Source: Colocasia esculenta (Eukaryota; Streptophyta; Magnoliopsida; Alismatales; Araceae). Taken from it: a stretch of DNA of 64,000 nt. Every line of letters begins with the position of its first letter. Positions within the stretch are counted from its first letter, which is position 1. Under the pieces are notes generated by a model. It did no database searches. It worked only from the letters and a program-made list of their open reading frames with translations, and was not told the origin of the DNA. Where the stretch lies: assembly GCA_014218235.1 (NCBI GenBank), contig CM024766.1:49875359-49939358 (forward strand). Direction: 5' to 3'. Positions 12,014 to 25,092 of this stretch are shown piece by piece. The position numbers and the translations under genes are program-made.

Positions 12014-14358
12014 TGTCACGCCCCTCCAATTTAGCAGCGGAATAAATCGGAGGGAGACGCGAACACGAGTATAGTAATGACAATTGTGCATACTTTTACA
12101 AACATCAGAGCATCTAATGAACAATAATTGAAATAACTCTTCGTTTCATTATAAATCACTAAGACTATTACAATCACTAATTCGGAGCCAATACATAGGG
12201 CTCAATGACATCGTTACATTGAAAATAAATCTAAAGCAATAACTACTAGACTCCAATTCTACTAGGGTAACTTCATCATTTGACTCCGGGTCACTCATCA
12301 CTCTGGTCTTGTCCCATTGGTATGTATAGCGTCATTGTCCGACTTACCTGAGACACAATAACAAATAATGAAGGGTGAGCGATAACGCCCAGTAGAACTT
12401 AAATCTCAGGCTCAAGCAGGCTTTAAATGATTAATGCTTTAAATGACAGAGTAACTAATGATAGAGAGAGTCATGTAAAGTCGAGAAAGTAATAGAACAA
12501 GTAACATGGTTCAGATACCAGATGAATCAAGTATAGCACGATGATTAAAGTCAAGTCACGATAGAAAACGATAACAACGATAGCAAGTAACGATATTGTC
12601 CAGAATAGCAAGCCACATGTATAGCAAGAAGAGATGATAGTAGATGGTCATGTAAAGAGTAAATTGCACTTTGATTGATTCTCATCAATCGAAATAGTAA
12701 AGCACTTTTGATCAACTTTCGTCATTCGAAATAGTAATGGCACTTTGAATGTGATCAAGTCACGATAGAACGCAATAACTCAAGATAGCAAGTATCAGTA
12801 GAGCAAGTAGAGCGTATGACAAGATAGCATGTAATGAGATAGTGTGTACGAGATAGCATGTATGGTTGCACAACGGTGCACTGGTAGAGTACGACAATAG
12901 TCACTTTGGGATAGTAGCCATTTCACGATAGTACATTACGTCTGAACTCCTCAGACTAATGTTATAACAGTCAGTGCTAGCACAGTAATAGCACAGAAAT
13001 GGTACAGTACGTCTGAACGCCTCGGACGAATAGTAACAATTTGATGTCTAGCCAAGATAGTATAGTCAGAACCGGTGCAATGCAGAACACCGTCAATAGC
13101 CCCTGCAGGTATTTTCGGGTGGCTCTCTGCCCCCAGGACTAGATTGGAGCCCCTCGGACACTCTCTGTGCCCTGCACAGTATGCATTGGATACAGTAGAG
13201 TCACAAGACCCATTTTATAGCGCTAGACAGTCACGAAATAGCACAAACGATAGGAGCCACACAGCTCAAAGGGTAACAAGAGAGTACTAGATGAATATAC
13301 GAGAGAGTGAAATAGTAGAGTGAATGTGAATATGAATAGACGGGCGAGTATAGCATAGATGAGATCTTATGGTCATTGCACAAGAAACGTCGAGTAACGA
13401 GCGATACTAACAGTTGCACACCACACGCGTACGGCATTGGCAGTCAGGTGGAATACACAATCCTTCCGCTGGCCTCGTTATGCACAGGTCCAGAGGTCCG
13501 GCGTGATTCAAGATAAGAGCAAGAGCAACCAAGGCCGTTTGGATCTTGCTGATCCCTAGAGTGTATCATAGGGGTTAGGGTACAACCAGCTCGTCGACCA
13601 TGTGGGAATCCATGATCAGAGGAGACTTAGGGAGGCCTTGTGCAAGGGTTCACTAGTCCGGCGAAAGGAATATCCGACGGAGAGTTCACCACAAGCCAAG
13701 TAAAGTGTATATATAAAAATAGGTACTCGACGTTCTAGAGGAATTCTAGAACAGTGGAGCGTCAAGATCGGTGGTTCAACACAACGCGAAAAATTGAGGA
13801 CAAGTTCATTTACAAGTAAGGAAATTTAATTGCATAAATTACCAGATAAATTATGTCACAAGTTCATGCCAATTAAGTCATATTTGGATGGTTCCAAGTG
13901 CGTGCATGTGTCATGAAATTGTAGATAGAAAAGAAGTCGTGAATATGAGTCATGTAAAGTCAAGAAAGTAATAGCACTAGTAACATGGTTCAAATAGCAC
14001 ATGATTCAAGTATAGCACAATGAATATGAACAAGTCACGATAGAAAGCGATAACTCACGATAGCAAGTAACGTCATTATCAAGCAATAGCAAGTATCATG
14101 TATAGCAAGGAGAGAGAGAGTAGTTGGCCATATAGAGAGTAAATTGCACTTTGATTGATTTTCATCAATCGAAATAGTATAGCACTTTGATTGACTTTTG
14201 TCAATGGAGATAGCATTGCACTTTGGTTATCCGTAGATAGCCGAGAGAGAGTATAGCACTTATTTGTCAATAGACAATGAGAGAATATAGCACTTTGTAT
14301 AGACACGAGAGAATATAGCACTTCATTTTGATTGTTTTAGATTAATCTTGATAGCATG
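12014..14358 (-). repeat. Antisense family-B LTR, piece 1 of 3
   Basis: Read on the minus strand, this is the 3' part of a B LTR, ending GCGTGACA at 12014. It is rich in short ATAGCA/GATAGCA words (12470-13000, 14000-14350). It carries the conserved palindrome GTTCTAGAGGAATTCTAGAAC reversed at 13732-13752, with a TATA-like run at 13707-13716. It is interrupted at 14358 by a sense B LTR and resumes at 17693. The frame at 13231-13437 is a shadow. Confidence 0.88.
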
Positions 14359-17300
14359 TGTAGCAACCCGGAAAATTTAATACTTAAAAAAATTCAAAAT
14401 AATAATTTCTTTAAATTGAAATAATAGAAACATACGTACCATTATTGTATGTGCAAGAATACACCGAAAAATTTCGTAAAAATTATAAATCAACCCCAAA
14501 TAATATCCCTAAGTGTTCCACGAATAAATTCATGCAACGAAAAATCTGATTGGCAAAGTGTACATCACAATGTGACTAATTATCTAAATTAGGAAACTAA
14601 GTCGGAAAACCGTTAACACGGAAAAATAACGCGCTCATAAATTAACGATCATGTTGGAGAGACTTCCAACATCATGAATGATTACCCATTATCATAATTG
14701 GACCAATGGACCTCTCATAGTCCATGAATAAACCAGGTAATAAAAATATAATAAAATCCGTAACTCTATTATTCCCTAATAAAAGGGAAATCCCAAAAGA
14801 TAAAATCTAATAAATAATGGGCTTTGATAAATGGACCATATAAATTTTATTAGGCCATAATATGGATTTTTAAAAGAAGAATAATAGGAAAATACCCTAA
14901 ATTCGTAACTAAATTATTACCTAAATAGAAAAGGGATATTTAATGCATTAAATAGGAAGTTTGAGTTGGAATTGGATTCCTAAACCTACTCCATATGGTC
15001 TAGCACGAATTTAGATACTATCCTAACCCAATTAAAGATTGGAAAGCAAGAGAGGAAAGGTGGAGTTAGGAAATCTCGTAATTAAGAGGAATTTGAGTAG
15101 TAGTAGGAATAGGAACTTTTATTTATATAAATACATCTCTTAAACCCTCTTGGCCGACCCTAGCTCGTTGCCAAAGGTTTTTGGACGTGGAGAAGATGCC
15201 AAGGAGGAGAGGATCTCGTGGGGAGAAGGAGTTCTTGGAGCTTCTTCCTCGTTCTTGGAGTTCTAAGCCCTAGAAGATAAATCGAGTTATAGGTAGGCAT
15301 TCTCACGAGCATAAACCATGAAACATTTTCTGTAGGATGTCTCATCTATCAGGAGCAAAAGCCCTTTGGTTTCGTAATTTTCCAACGAGTATATCTTTTG
15401 TTCTTGATTTTTCATGTTCTGCAACTTACATGACCCCGAACCCTCTTCTTAACTCTTGATCTCCTTGTATACTCAACCCCATGCTACGAGATTTTTACTG
15501 TAGGAACTGATGCATGTTAGGCATCGTTTGCCCCTAAAAGCCCTAAATTTGATTCATCCTATCTTGCGAATTTAATCGTTCACCTCAACTATGTACTGTC
15601 TCATGTTCATCATGGATACCCGTGGTTAAAACATGTCTACACCCTGTTTGTTTTCCAATTCCTATTTATTGTAAGTACCCATGTATGTCTAGGTCGTTTT
15701 GCAACTGGTTTCAAGATTTTTCGTTGACTATACAATTAGTTATGATTTTCTTAACTACCCTGTGTCAAAAAGGCAAGTTTCTGGACCGTAATCCAAGATA
15801 GATCAGAACCCTGTCAGGCTCAGGCGCAGGCCCTGTGAATGCGACGGCCCGATAGGCCACGTTCACAAGGGCCGTCGCGATAGAGCGTTCTGTCGCGATC
15901 TGATCGCGACAGCGCCTATCGTCGCGATCTGCTGACCAGGCCGTTGCGACCCTCATGCAACCCCGTCGCGACCTGACTGCCCGAACGGACATGCCTGTCG
16001 CGACCTGTACAAGCCCCTGTCGCGATCTGCCCTGACCCTGTCGCTACCCTTAGTGGCCTACGTCGCTACGTCGCGTTCACATGATTTTGCATGAAAACCC
16101 ATAAAATTTGTTACTCTCACTTTCTACAATATTCTTACGCCTTTTTAATAGTCATACACGCAGTAAAATACATATTCATGACTTCTTTTCTATCTATGAT
16201 TCTCTCTCACATGCACACACATGAACCATCCATATATGGCTGAAATATGGCATAAAATACCTCATAATGTATATGGTAAATTATTGCAATAAAGTATATG
16301 AGTTGCCCTATTTTAAAGGACTTGTGTTCGTTTCTTGCGTTGTTCATATACCGATATCGACGCTCCACTGTTCTAGAATTCCTCTAGAACATCGAGCACT
16401 TGTTTCTATATACACACTTTCTTGGCTTGGACGAACTCTCCGTCGGATACTCCTTTTGCCGGACTAGTGAGTCTTTGTTCAAGACCTCCGTAAGTCTCCT
16501 CTGATCATGGATTCCCACATGGTCGACGATCCGGTTGTACCCTAACACCCATTACACCTTTAGGGATCGATATGATCCAAACGGCTATTAGAAGTTCGCT
16601 CTCATCTTGAATCACGCTGGACCTCTGGACCTATGCTTAACATGGCCAGTGGTAGGGTCGTGAGTTCCACCTGACTGCCAACACCATGTACGCGTGTTGT
16701 GCAACTGTTACTATCGCCTGTTACTCGGAAGGTTACGTGCATTGTCCCTTAGCCCTCATCTATACTCTACTCGCTCATCTATTCACGTTCACTCTACTAT
16801 CTCGTCTATTCATCTAGTACTCTCATCTATTCCTTGGTACTCTATTTGGCCATTAAATGATTGTCTACGATAAAAACATGACTATGCTAGGCAACATTAT
16901 AAGGGCCCGGTCTGGTCCTTGGGAGGAGCACCTGAAAGGCTATAACTCGCGGGGGTCTAATGATCTGGGTGATGGCATACACCTAACGCATGAACACGCA
17001 AGATTTGATCTATGGCAATCAATTAATCAAACAGTCAATTATTGGTTTACTTGAATCTCGTGGTTGAAAGAATATCGACCAACACTTGCTATCGTGACTT
17101 GTGCACTGTTGTGCAACCTTACTTGTTATCTTGTTATACGGCCAATCCGATATCAAAATTTGTCGTGCTATACTCTCATGCATTGTGCTATTGTCCTTCG
17201 TTATCGTGTACCAGTACTTGCTATACGTTTCTCGTTATTCTCTCTAGTTATCCTGCTTTATAAGACATTAATTATTTAAAGCCTGCTTGATCCTGAGATT

Positions 17301-17692
17301 TAAGTCCTACTGGGCGTTATCGCTCACCCTTCGTTATTTGTTATTGTGTCTCAGGTAAGTCAGACAATGACGTCACACACACACCAATGGCACGGGACCA
17401 ATGTGATGAGCGACCTGGAGTCAGATGACGAAGTTGCCCTAGTACAATGGAGTCTTATAGTTATTGCTTTAGATTTATTTTCAATGTAATGATGTCATTG
17501 AGCCCTAGGTATTGGCTCTGAATTAGTGGTTGTAATAGTTTTAGTGATTTTATAATGAAATGAAGAATTTATTTCAATTATTGTTCGTTAGATGCTCTGA
17601 TGTTTGCGTTTGTATGCGCAATTCACGTTACCATACTCGTTGTTCACGTTCTCCTTCGATTTATTCCGCTGCTAAATTAGAGGGGCGTGACA
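14359..17692 (+). repeat. Solo LTR of family B, sense, inside an antisense B LTR
   Basis: It starts TGTAGCAACCCGG and ends GGGGCGTGACA, 3334 bp. The flanks are GCATG (14354-14358) and GTATG (17693-17697), a 5-bp target duplication with one later change. Host sequence resumes exactly: GATAGCATG before and GTATGGAACTTGG after join to match the uninterrupted copy at 59820. There is no internal domain or second LTR, so it is a solo LTR left by LTR-LTR recombination. It has a GTCGC/TCGCGA-rich zone at 15830-16080, the palindrome at 16370-16390 and a TATA box at 16406-16413. Confidence 0.93.
16370..16413 (+). promoter_or_regulatory. Putative LTR-B core promoter: HSE-like palindrome plus TATA box
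   Basis: GTTCTAGAATTCCTCTAGAAC has 8-bp inverted arms and a TTCnnGAA dyad. Fifteen bases later comes CTATATAC. The same pair with the same spacing occurs in three other B LTR copies. Promoter function is inferred from position and conservation, not shown. Confidence 0.55.
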
Positions 17693-18260
17693 GTATGGAA
17701 CTTGGATGTAATGCCGACATCCTAATCATTGAACTCCCACGGGCAAATGACACTTTTCGGGTGTACTTCCCAGGACCAGATCGGGCCCTATATTGCCTGG
17801 CATTGGTTTTTGTTAATATCTTAGACAATCAATAGATGGCCAAATAGAGTACCAAGAAGAGATGAGAGTAGTAGATGAATAGAGGAGAGTGTAGAGAAAG
17901 TGAATAGGTGAACGAGTAGAGTATAGATGAGGACTATAGATCAATGCACATCAAACGTCGAGTAAACGGGCGATAATAATAGTTGCACAACACGTGCAAT
18001 TGGTGTTGGCAGTCAGGTGGAGTTTACTACCCTTCCACTGGCCATGTTATGTACAGGTCCAGAGGTCCGGTGTGATTCAAGATAAGAGCGAGAGAGCATT
18101 CTAACGCCGTTTGAATCTTACTGATCCCTAAAGGGTATCATAGGTATTAGGGTACAACCAGCTCATCGGCCATATGGGAATCCATGGACAGAGGAGTTTT
18201 ACGGAGGCCTTGAACAAGGATTTACTAGTCTGACAGAAGGAATATCTGACGGAGAGTTTG
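17693..18260 (-). repeat. Antisense family-B LTR, piece 2 of 3
   Basis: It continues piece 1 and matches 59825-60385 of the F LTR. It ends at GTTTG (18256-18260), the target duplication of element C. It contains no gene. Confidence 0.9.
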
Positions 18261-20498
18261 TGTGACCGACTGCGTTGTTCAAACTATTAAACCATTAACG
18301 AGCTTGATCCGAGTCCGCCTCCCGCGATCGAGCCGTAGCCTCGCAAGGGGTAACACACATATGTCCGTGGAAACACAAAGGAAAACATTGATTCACATAT
18401 ATGATTTACAAATTCACATATATTCATACTGAATTTACATAGCCACATTTCAACAAAAGCCAAGAAAGGTACAAGAGCCTGGGGCATACCCCGCGGTACA
18501 ACTGAAATAGAACTACACTACTGGAGGTGCTGACCCAACGCCGCCATGACGCGGCTCCGAACTGGAAGATGGTGGCGAAACTTCCTCCTCTCCTTCACCT
18601 GTTGGGAGTAGGGGTGAGCCTCGCAAGTCACTGGCTCAGTAGGGAAACTCCCCCAAAAACTGAGCAAACCAACACAAGTGCGTAAACAGAAGGCTACGCT
18701 AGCAATTTATATAGCACAAGCTAACATGTTATTAAAGCTGTAAACACCACTTACCGTTTTCTGACAACGTAAAACAACATTAATAAATAAACGGCAAACC
18801 ACAACCACGTGTACGATCTAAAGTAGAGACCGCCACACTCGAGCCACATAGACTGGTTCGTGACACCAACTACTGACTCGGACAAAACTACATAGGTCTA
18901 CCTCTCAGCCTCGCAGCCACGGACGAAAGGTCCAGCTACCGCTCCACAATAACAAAACAAACAATTGTGGAGACCAGCCAACAAGACAACCTGCGGACCA
19001 CACAGCCACAGGCCCATGCCTGGCACCTCTAGGGACTCTGGCTGGAGCTCCCTAGAGTGAGGCACTGGAAACAGGACTGGCTGGGGACCAGTGACGTCTA
19101 CTGGTGTCTGTATCCCCAACTAAGAGCACGCTACAAGCGACAAACAGAAACTCAAGTCGCTGCCCTACTGTCGTCTTTCCCTCAGCCAGACGTACAACTC
19201 AAACAACGGAGTGAGGGTGTCCAGGACAGACGACACAGACCTCAACGGTACAACACAAGTATCAGGACAAGCCCCGAGCTAATAGCCTGGCTCACAAAGA
19301 ACCTGGGAACCCAACTAAGGAGGTAACCATGGCAGGCGTCGTACTATTCGCCACGCACACAAAAACCACGTGCACACAACACAAACCTCATGAAATCTCA
19401 CGTCAACCTCGTGTACAGCCTGTCCACAACACGTGAACACAACACACACCGCGTGCATAGCATGCCAACGCATAAGCCACTCGCTAGCTACGTAAGCAGT
19501 ACGCTAGCCTCAAAAACAACACACTCCCACCACGTCACAAGTGCCAATGCACCGCTCGCCTTTACGATACACATCGAATAACGACAACCGGATATTCACA
19601 CCGCTGAAACCATGCACAAACTGACCACTCGGATGAGGTCGCGACATAGGGCTATGTCGCCATCAAAATGCGACGCCCCGACATGTCGCGTTCACAAACT
19701 AAATGTGACGGGTCGGCCTGTCGCGACCTTGTCGCAACAGAGGGTTCCATCGCCTTTACAGGTAGGAACCCTAATCTAGGGATCACCCTCCGGATTACCA
19801 CCCCACACCTTGCAAACCACCCTTAATTCACGTATTTCATGCTTTAATGAGGTTCCTAGCATGATATCTATTGTTATTTAAGAAAATAACACTTTACACG
19901 ATTACTACATGCAATCCATAGCCCAAAAACGGGAGGAATCACCCTACCTCCTCGAAGAGCACGAAGAACAGCAATCCTCCGGCGTTTCCCCCGCTCCACG
20001 CACGGTCCTCGCGATGATAAGATGCCCAAAACCTCACTCCAATGCCAAGTCGCCCCCAGAAGCCCGCAACACCTCTCCCCCTGGCCAAACAGAGCGTGTT
20101 CAGCTCTGTCTGCCAGCAAGGGTTTAAGAGCTTTTTGTGGTTAAGAACGCAACCAACCCCTCCGTCACGACCTGATCGCGATAGAGCTGGGCGTTGCCTT
20201 CTTAGGGCTGACGTCCGCAGGTCGCTAGGCACATGACATGCGGCGCACATGCAGACGATCCTTGCCTCTGGGTGGCAACAGGAACGCGACATGCAGGACC
20301 GTCGCGTTCAGAATGTGACATCCCTCCTTGTCACGTTCACAGACAGTGAACTAAGGGGTACAATGGGCCCAAACAGTCGGCCTAGTAAGCCCCAAAAACC
20401 TGCGTAGAAACCTGGAACACACCACATTGGCCACTCGCTGGCCACCACAAACACCAAACATAGGATCCACATGGATCCGAAAAATTCACGACGTTAAA
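18261..20498 (-). repeat. 3' LTR of element C
   Basis: 2238 bp, matching 34610-36721. The outer end reads TGTGACCGACTGCG. The inner end is GTTAAA rather than GTTACA, so the terminal dinucleotide on the element strand has decayed. It has TCGCGA motifs at 19639-19644 and 19721-19726. Frames such as 19939-20292 are shadows. Confidence 0.92.
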
Positions 20499-20596
20499 TT
20501 ACTATCATCTAAAAAGAAATTTCGACCTCGAAATTCGCAACACAATTTAAGCATCCCAAACTTCAAACACATTAACAGGTACTATCATCTAAAAAG
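20499..20596 (-). other. Degenerate polypurine-tract region of element C
   Basis: The minus strand reads AATTTCGAGGTCGAAATT, close to the block before the polypurine tracts of A and E. The tract itself is replaced by TAGATGATAGTAA. A 16-base word, ACTATCATCTAAAAAG, is present twice (20500 and 20581), suggesting a small local duplication. Confidence 0.5.
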
Positions 20597-20603
20597 ATTT
20601 AAA

Positions 20604-21835
20604 GGCTTACTCAAACAGATAAGGATACGACTTAATCATTTCTTCGGCCAATTCCCAGGTATCCTCTCCTCCTAGCCTGTTCTCCCATCTGACTTGTACT
20701 AACTCAATTTCTTTGTTCCTTAACTTTCGTGCCTTACGACCTGTGATTTGCACTGGATACTCTGGCATAGACATGTCTGGTTGCAAATCACCACCCTGAT
20801 AACTGACAATTTGTGTCGGATCTTCGATGTACTTTCTCAACATGGAGACATGAAAAATATCATGAGCATTTGCAAAGTCTGCTGGTAATTCAATTCTATA
20901 AGCTGTCTCCCCGATCCTTTCTAACACTTGGAAGGGTCCCACATACCTCGGGCTCAACTTTCCTTTCTTGCTAAATCTCAGAACACCTTTATTAGGGGAA
21001 ACTCATAGAAAAACATAGTCCCCAACTTCAAATCAATGTGGCCTTCATCGATTATCTGCATAACTCTTTTGTCGGCTCTGGGCTGCTTGCAACTTTTCCT
21101 GAATGAATTTGATTTTTTCTGTAGTTTGCTGTAACAACTCAGGACCTGTTACCTGCCTTTCTCCCACTTCATGCCAGTTTAGTGGTGTTCTGTACGGTCT
21201 TCCATATAGTGCTTCATACAGTGCCATCTCGATACTAGCATGATAACTGTTGTTATAAGCAAATTCAACCATGCCCAGATTATGTTCCCAGCTGCCTCCC
21301 CACACTAAACAACGTGCACACAACATATATTCAATTGTCTAAATAGTCCTCTCTGTCTGACCATCTGTTTGCAGATGATAGGCTGAGCTGTATCTTAATT
21401 CTGTGCCGATAAGTCTTTGTAAACTTCTCCAAAAACCAGAAGTGAACCGAGGATCCCTGTCAGAAACAATAGTCTTCGGGATACCATGCAATGGAACTAT
21501 TTTGTCAACATAAATTCTTGCTAACCTGTCCACTGTCCAGGACATACTTACTACCACCAACCTGCAGACCTTGGTCAATCTATCAACAAACACCCATATT
21601 CCATTATGTCCTAAAGTTTTTCTTGGTAACCCTGCCACAAAGTCCATAGCAATGTCATCCCATTTCCACTATGGAATGGGTAATGGTTGTAATAAACCTC
21701 CATGTTTCTGATGCTCTGCTTTGATCTGTTGACAAACTACACACCTGGAAATAAACTCTGCTATTTCTCGTTTCATATGCGGCCACCTGAAGTGCTTTTT
21801 CAGGTCTTGATACATCTTGGTGCTACCTGGGTGAA
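20604..21835 (-). pseudogene. Integrase with C-terminal chromodomain, element C
   Basis: It would join element DNA to the chromosome; the chromodomain steers such elements toward particular chromatin. The HHCC zinc domain is readable at about 21700-21835, with CVVCQQIKAEHQ retaining the CxxC pair. The catalytic core follows: MDFVAGLP near 21647 with the first Asp, VSDRDPRF with the second, and the end of the core region with TDGQTERT. After SPRYVGPFQVLERIGETAYR (20957) the chromodomain runs from about 20780 to 20604, ending YPYLFE. The whole region is in one frame but cut by several stops: a Glu-to-stop before WKWDD, one after ERTI at 21339, and more near 21040 and 21000. It is therefore inactive. 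Confidence 0.92.
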
Positions 21836-21969
21836 TCATGTATCAAGATTTATGGGCTTCTTCTAATACTCTCTGCTTCACTTCTCTATCTGATGGCAAT
21901 AATAACCTACCTCTAAGCCTGATCACACAATTATCATCAATAATAATTCCTTCCATATTTACAATTTCT

Positions 21970-23187
21970 ACTAAATTTACATCCACTTTTTGTGCTTCAC
22001 AATTTGCCAATATAATGACGGCTCTACAGCACTACTGGCTAGCACTGCTCGCTGCTGACTGCTTGGGACATACAGTGAATTTCCTACTATTTCTTTATAC
22101 AATTTCCATTCTTTTATCATCATCAGACTCAAATATGCCTTTCTACTTAATGCATCAACAACCACATTGGCCTTACCCAGATGGTAAGCCAAACTGAAAT
22201 CATAATCTTTCAGATATTCAACCCACCTTCGCTGACGGAGATTTAAATCTTTCTAAGAAAATATATATTTTAAACTTTATGATCTGTAAAAATTTCAAAC
22301 CTTTCACCATATAGATAATGCCTCCATATTTTTAAGGCAAATACAACTGCTGCTAACTCAAAATCATGAGCTGGGTAATTTTCTTCCACTGGTTTTAATT
22401 GTCGGGATGCATAAGCTATCACTTTCCCATATTGCATAAGCACTGCTCCAAGTCCTCTCTTGGACGCATCCGTGTAAATCACGAAACCACCGCTGCCCAC
22501 TGGTAATGTCAGTATCGGTGCTGCTGTAAGCCTCTTTTTCAATTCCATGAAACTTTTCTGACATTCACCCGACCATACAAATGGCATACCTTTCCTGGTC
22601 AATCTAGTCATGGGTTCTGCAATGTTGGAGAAATCTTGTATAAAATGTCTGTAATACCCGTCTAGACCCAAAAAACTTCTAATTTCTCTGTTTGTCTTTG
22701 GTGCTTCCCACTTCATAACTGCTTCCACTTTGCTGGGATCAACTGCCACACCCTCTACTAAAATTACATGCCCAAAAAATTGAATTTCTTTTAGCCAAAA
22801 TTCACATTTACTGAATTTAGCATATAACTGGTTATCTCGCAAAAGTTGCAAAACTAATCTCAAATGCATTTAAATATCATCTATAAAGACCACCACAAAC
22901 TGATCTAAATATGGATGGAAAATTCTATTCATCAGATCCATAAATGCTGCTGGAGTATTGGTTAGCCCAAATGACATAACTACAAACTCATAATGACCAT
23001 ATCTAGTTCTAAAGGATGTTTTATCAATATCTTCTTCCCTGATCCTTAACTGATGATAACCTGACCTCAAATCAATTTTAGAGAACACCTTAACTGATTG
23101 TAACTGGTCAAACAGGTCATCAATTCTTGGTAATGAGTATTTATTCTTTATGGTGACATAATTTAGCTTTCTATAGTCAATGCACAT
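21970..23187 (-). pseudogene. Reverse transcriptase and RNase H, element C
   Basis: It would copy element RNA to DNA and degrade the RNA strand. Readable blocks are MCIDYRKLN and LRSGYHQLRI, FRTRYGHYEFVVMSFGLTN, and the catalytic FIDDI near 22875. FSKCEFW and FLGLDGYYRHFI (thumb and connection), then TDASKRGLG for RNase H and AYHLGKANVVVDALSRK follow. A stop comes straight after FIDDI, and about a dozen residues normally present before HLRLVLQLL are missing, although the frame is the same on both sides. A one-base deletion near 22262 shifts the frame inside RNase H. Upstream, a stop replaces Arg in KKDSSF-MCIDY (CGA to TGA, a CpG transition). Confidence 0.92.
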
Positions 23188-23960
23188 TCAGAAACTGCTA
23201 TCCTTTTTCCTCACAAACAACATCGGAGCTCCCCACGGGGATTGACTCGGCCTGATAAACCCCTTCTCCAACAATTCTTGCAACTGCTTCTTTAATTCTT
23301 TAAGCTCTGCCGGCACCATTCTGTATGGTGCCTTAGAGATTGGCATCGTACATGGTAGCAATTCGATAGTAAAATCTACCTCCCTATGAGGTGCCAAGCC
23401 TGGCAAATCATCTGGGAATAAATTTGCAAATTCTCTAACCATTGGGACTGCCTCTACTGACTTGCTAGTTTCTATTAAACTTATAGAAGCTAAATATATC
23501 ACACACCCTGCATTTAATAGCTTTCTAGCTCTAATTGCAGAAATTATAAACTTGGAGGTATAAAAAGGCAAACCTTGATATTCAAACACTGCTCCGCTAG
23601 GATGACAGAATTTGATTCTTTTCTTTCTGCAATCAACCATGGCTCCATAGGCCTCAAGCCAATCCATACCCAGAATAATATCATAATCACTCGATTGCAG
23701 AGCATACAACCTAATTGGCATCTGATTGCCCTGGACCACAATAGGAGCCTCATCTATATAACACGTGGTGAGCATAAACTCACCGAGGGAACCTCTACTG
23801 CCAATTCACACCTCTTTTCCTCTAAAGGATGAGCTATACAATCCAGAAATTCTTAGAAATAAAAAAATGGGATGCACCCGATTCAAATAAAACTCTTGCT
23901 GAGAAATTGTAAATAGGTATTATACCTTCTATCAGATTTGATGTCCTGCCTGGGCTCGGG
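23188..23960 (-). pseudogene. Aspartic protease and linker to reverse transcriptase, element C
   Basis: The active-site motif, normally DSG, reads FESGASHFFIS at 23860-23887, with Glu in place of the catalytic Asp. It is followed by a stop. Further along in another frame come VVQGNQMPIRLYALQSSDYDIILGMDWL, typical of the second half of gypsy proteases, and the start of the RT linker. The Asp-to-Glu change, the stop and the frame change mean no active protease. Confidence 0.85.
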
Positions 23961-25092
23961 TGATAGCCATAACCCGGCCCCTACCTCGCTGCTACGGTAC
24001 ACCTCTACCTCGGCCTGCTAGTGGCTGCTAGGGTTGCTGCTGCTGCTGAACACCTCTTCCATATCCATATTCTCTAGGATAGGGGCAATTGCGGATCAAA
24101 TGCCCCGGCTGATCACAATTACAACATCGATAGCCTGGTGGAAGTGTGGGCTGCCTGGCGGTACTCTGCTGAGATTCCTCCACCTCTGGCCTATAGGCAC
24201 GCCCCTGCTGGAACTGCTGGCGACCTCCTCCTCGACCTCTGAATATTTTCTTCAATTTCTGACCCTACTTGCCAAAACCTGAGGAAGATGGTCCCGCTGG
24301 TGCTTTTCCTTTACTAATTCCTACTGACTACTGGGGTAGTCGAAAACTACCCGAACCTGACTAGCCCGTCTGATGAGTCTGAATAGATCTCTCAAGTGTG
24401 GCTGCTCTCTGGGCTACTGCCTCTATTGTTCTACACATAAGCGGTATCACTGCAATCTGTAATTCTACTCTCAAGTCTCGGATAAAATATTCAACCATCA
24501 TGTCATTATCTGATGTGACATAAGGTGCATAACGACTAAGTGCCATAAACCACATTTGATATTCCAAAACTGAAGAATTTCATTGCTGAAGTGTCCGGAA
24601 TTGCTCTCTCTTTGCCTGCTGCACTTGAATTGGAAAGAAAGTATCATTAAATACCTCACGAAATTCTGGCCAAGTAACTGTTTCCTCTGCTCTGCCTGCG
24701 AAAGTGGTCTGCATCTTCAAGCGCCACCACTCCTGCGCAGAACCTCTCAACTGATATATAGCTAACACAACTCTATCAGTTGGCGGACATCTCATTGTCA
24801 CAAAAACCCGCTCAATCTCATGAATTCAGTGCTCAGCTGCATCTGGGTTCGGTCCTCCTGTATAAGTAGGTGGCTGCAACCTCAAAAACTTCTCAACTTG
24901 CATCACTAGTTCCTCTACTACCCTTGTTGGTGGTGGTGGTGGTATTGGTGCTACAAAAGGTACCTCCACACCTGGCGTTGGTGGAATGGGTGCCATGGGT
25001 ACTGCTCCTCCGACAACAGGTGGTACTGCTGCTGGTGGTGCTGGTGCCCGTTGGTCTAGTCTCACTCGAATATCTGTCAAACTCTCCCAAAT
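23961..25092 (-). pseudogene. gag of element C, 3' part
   Basis: Gag forms the particle that packages element RNA. This part has the capsid-like region (24580-24801 and 24361-24567), with QEWWRLKMQTTFAG and FRTLQQ, then an Arg/Gly/Gln-rich stretch and one CCHC zinc knuckle, CCNCDQPGHLIRNC, at about 24090-24140. The N-terminal region is Pro-rich (24826-25080). All parts share one frame but are broken by stops near 24825, 24579, 24358 and 24258. Two of these fit Trp or Gly codons turned to TGA. The upstream end is split off by element E and continues at 34379-34455. Confidence 0.88.
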
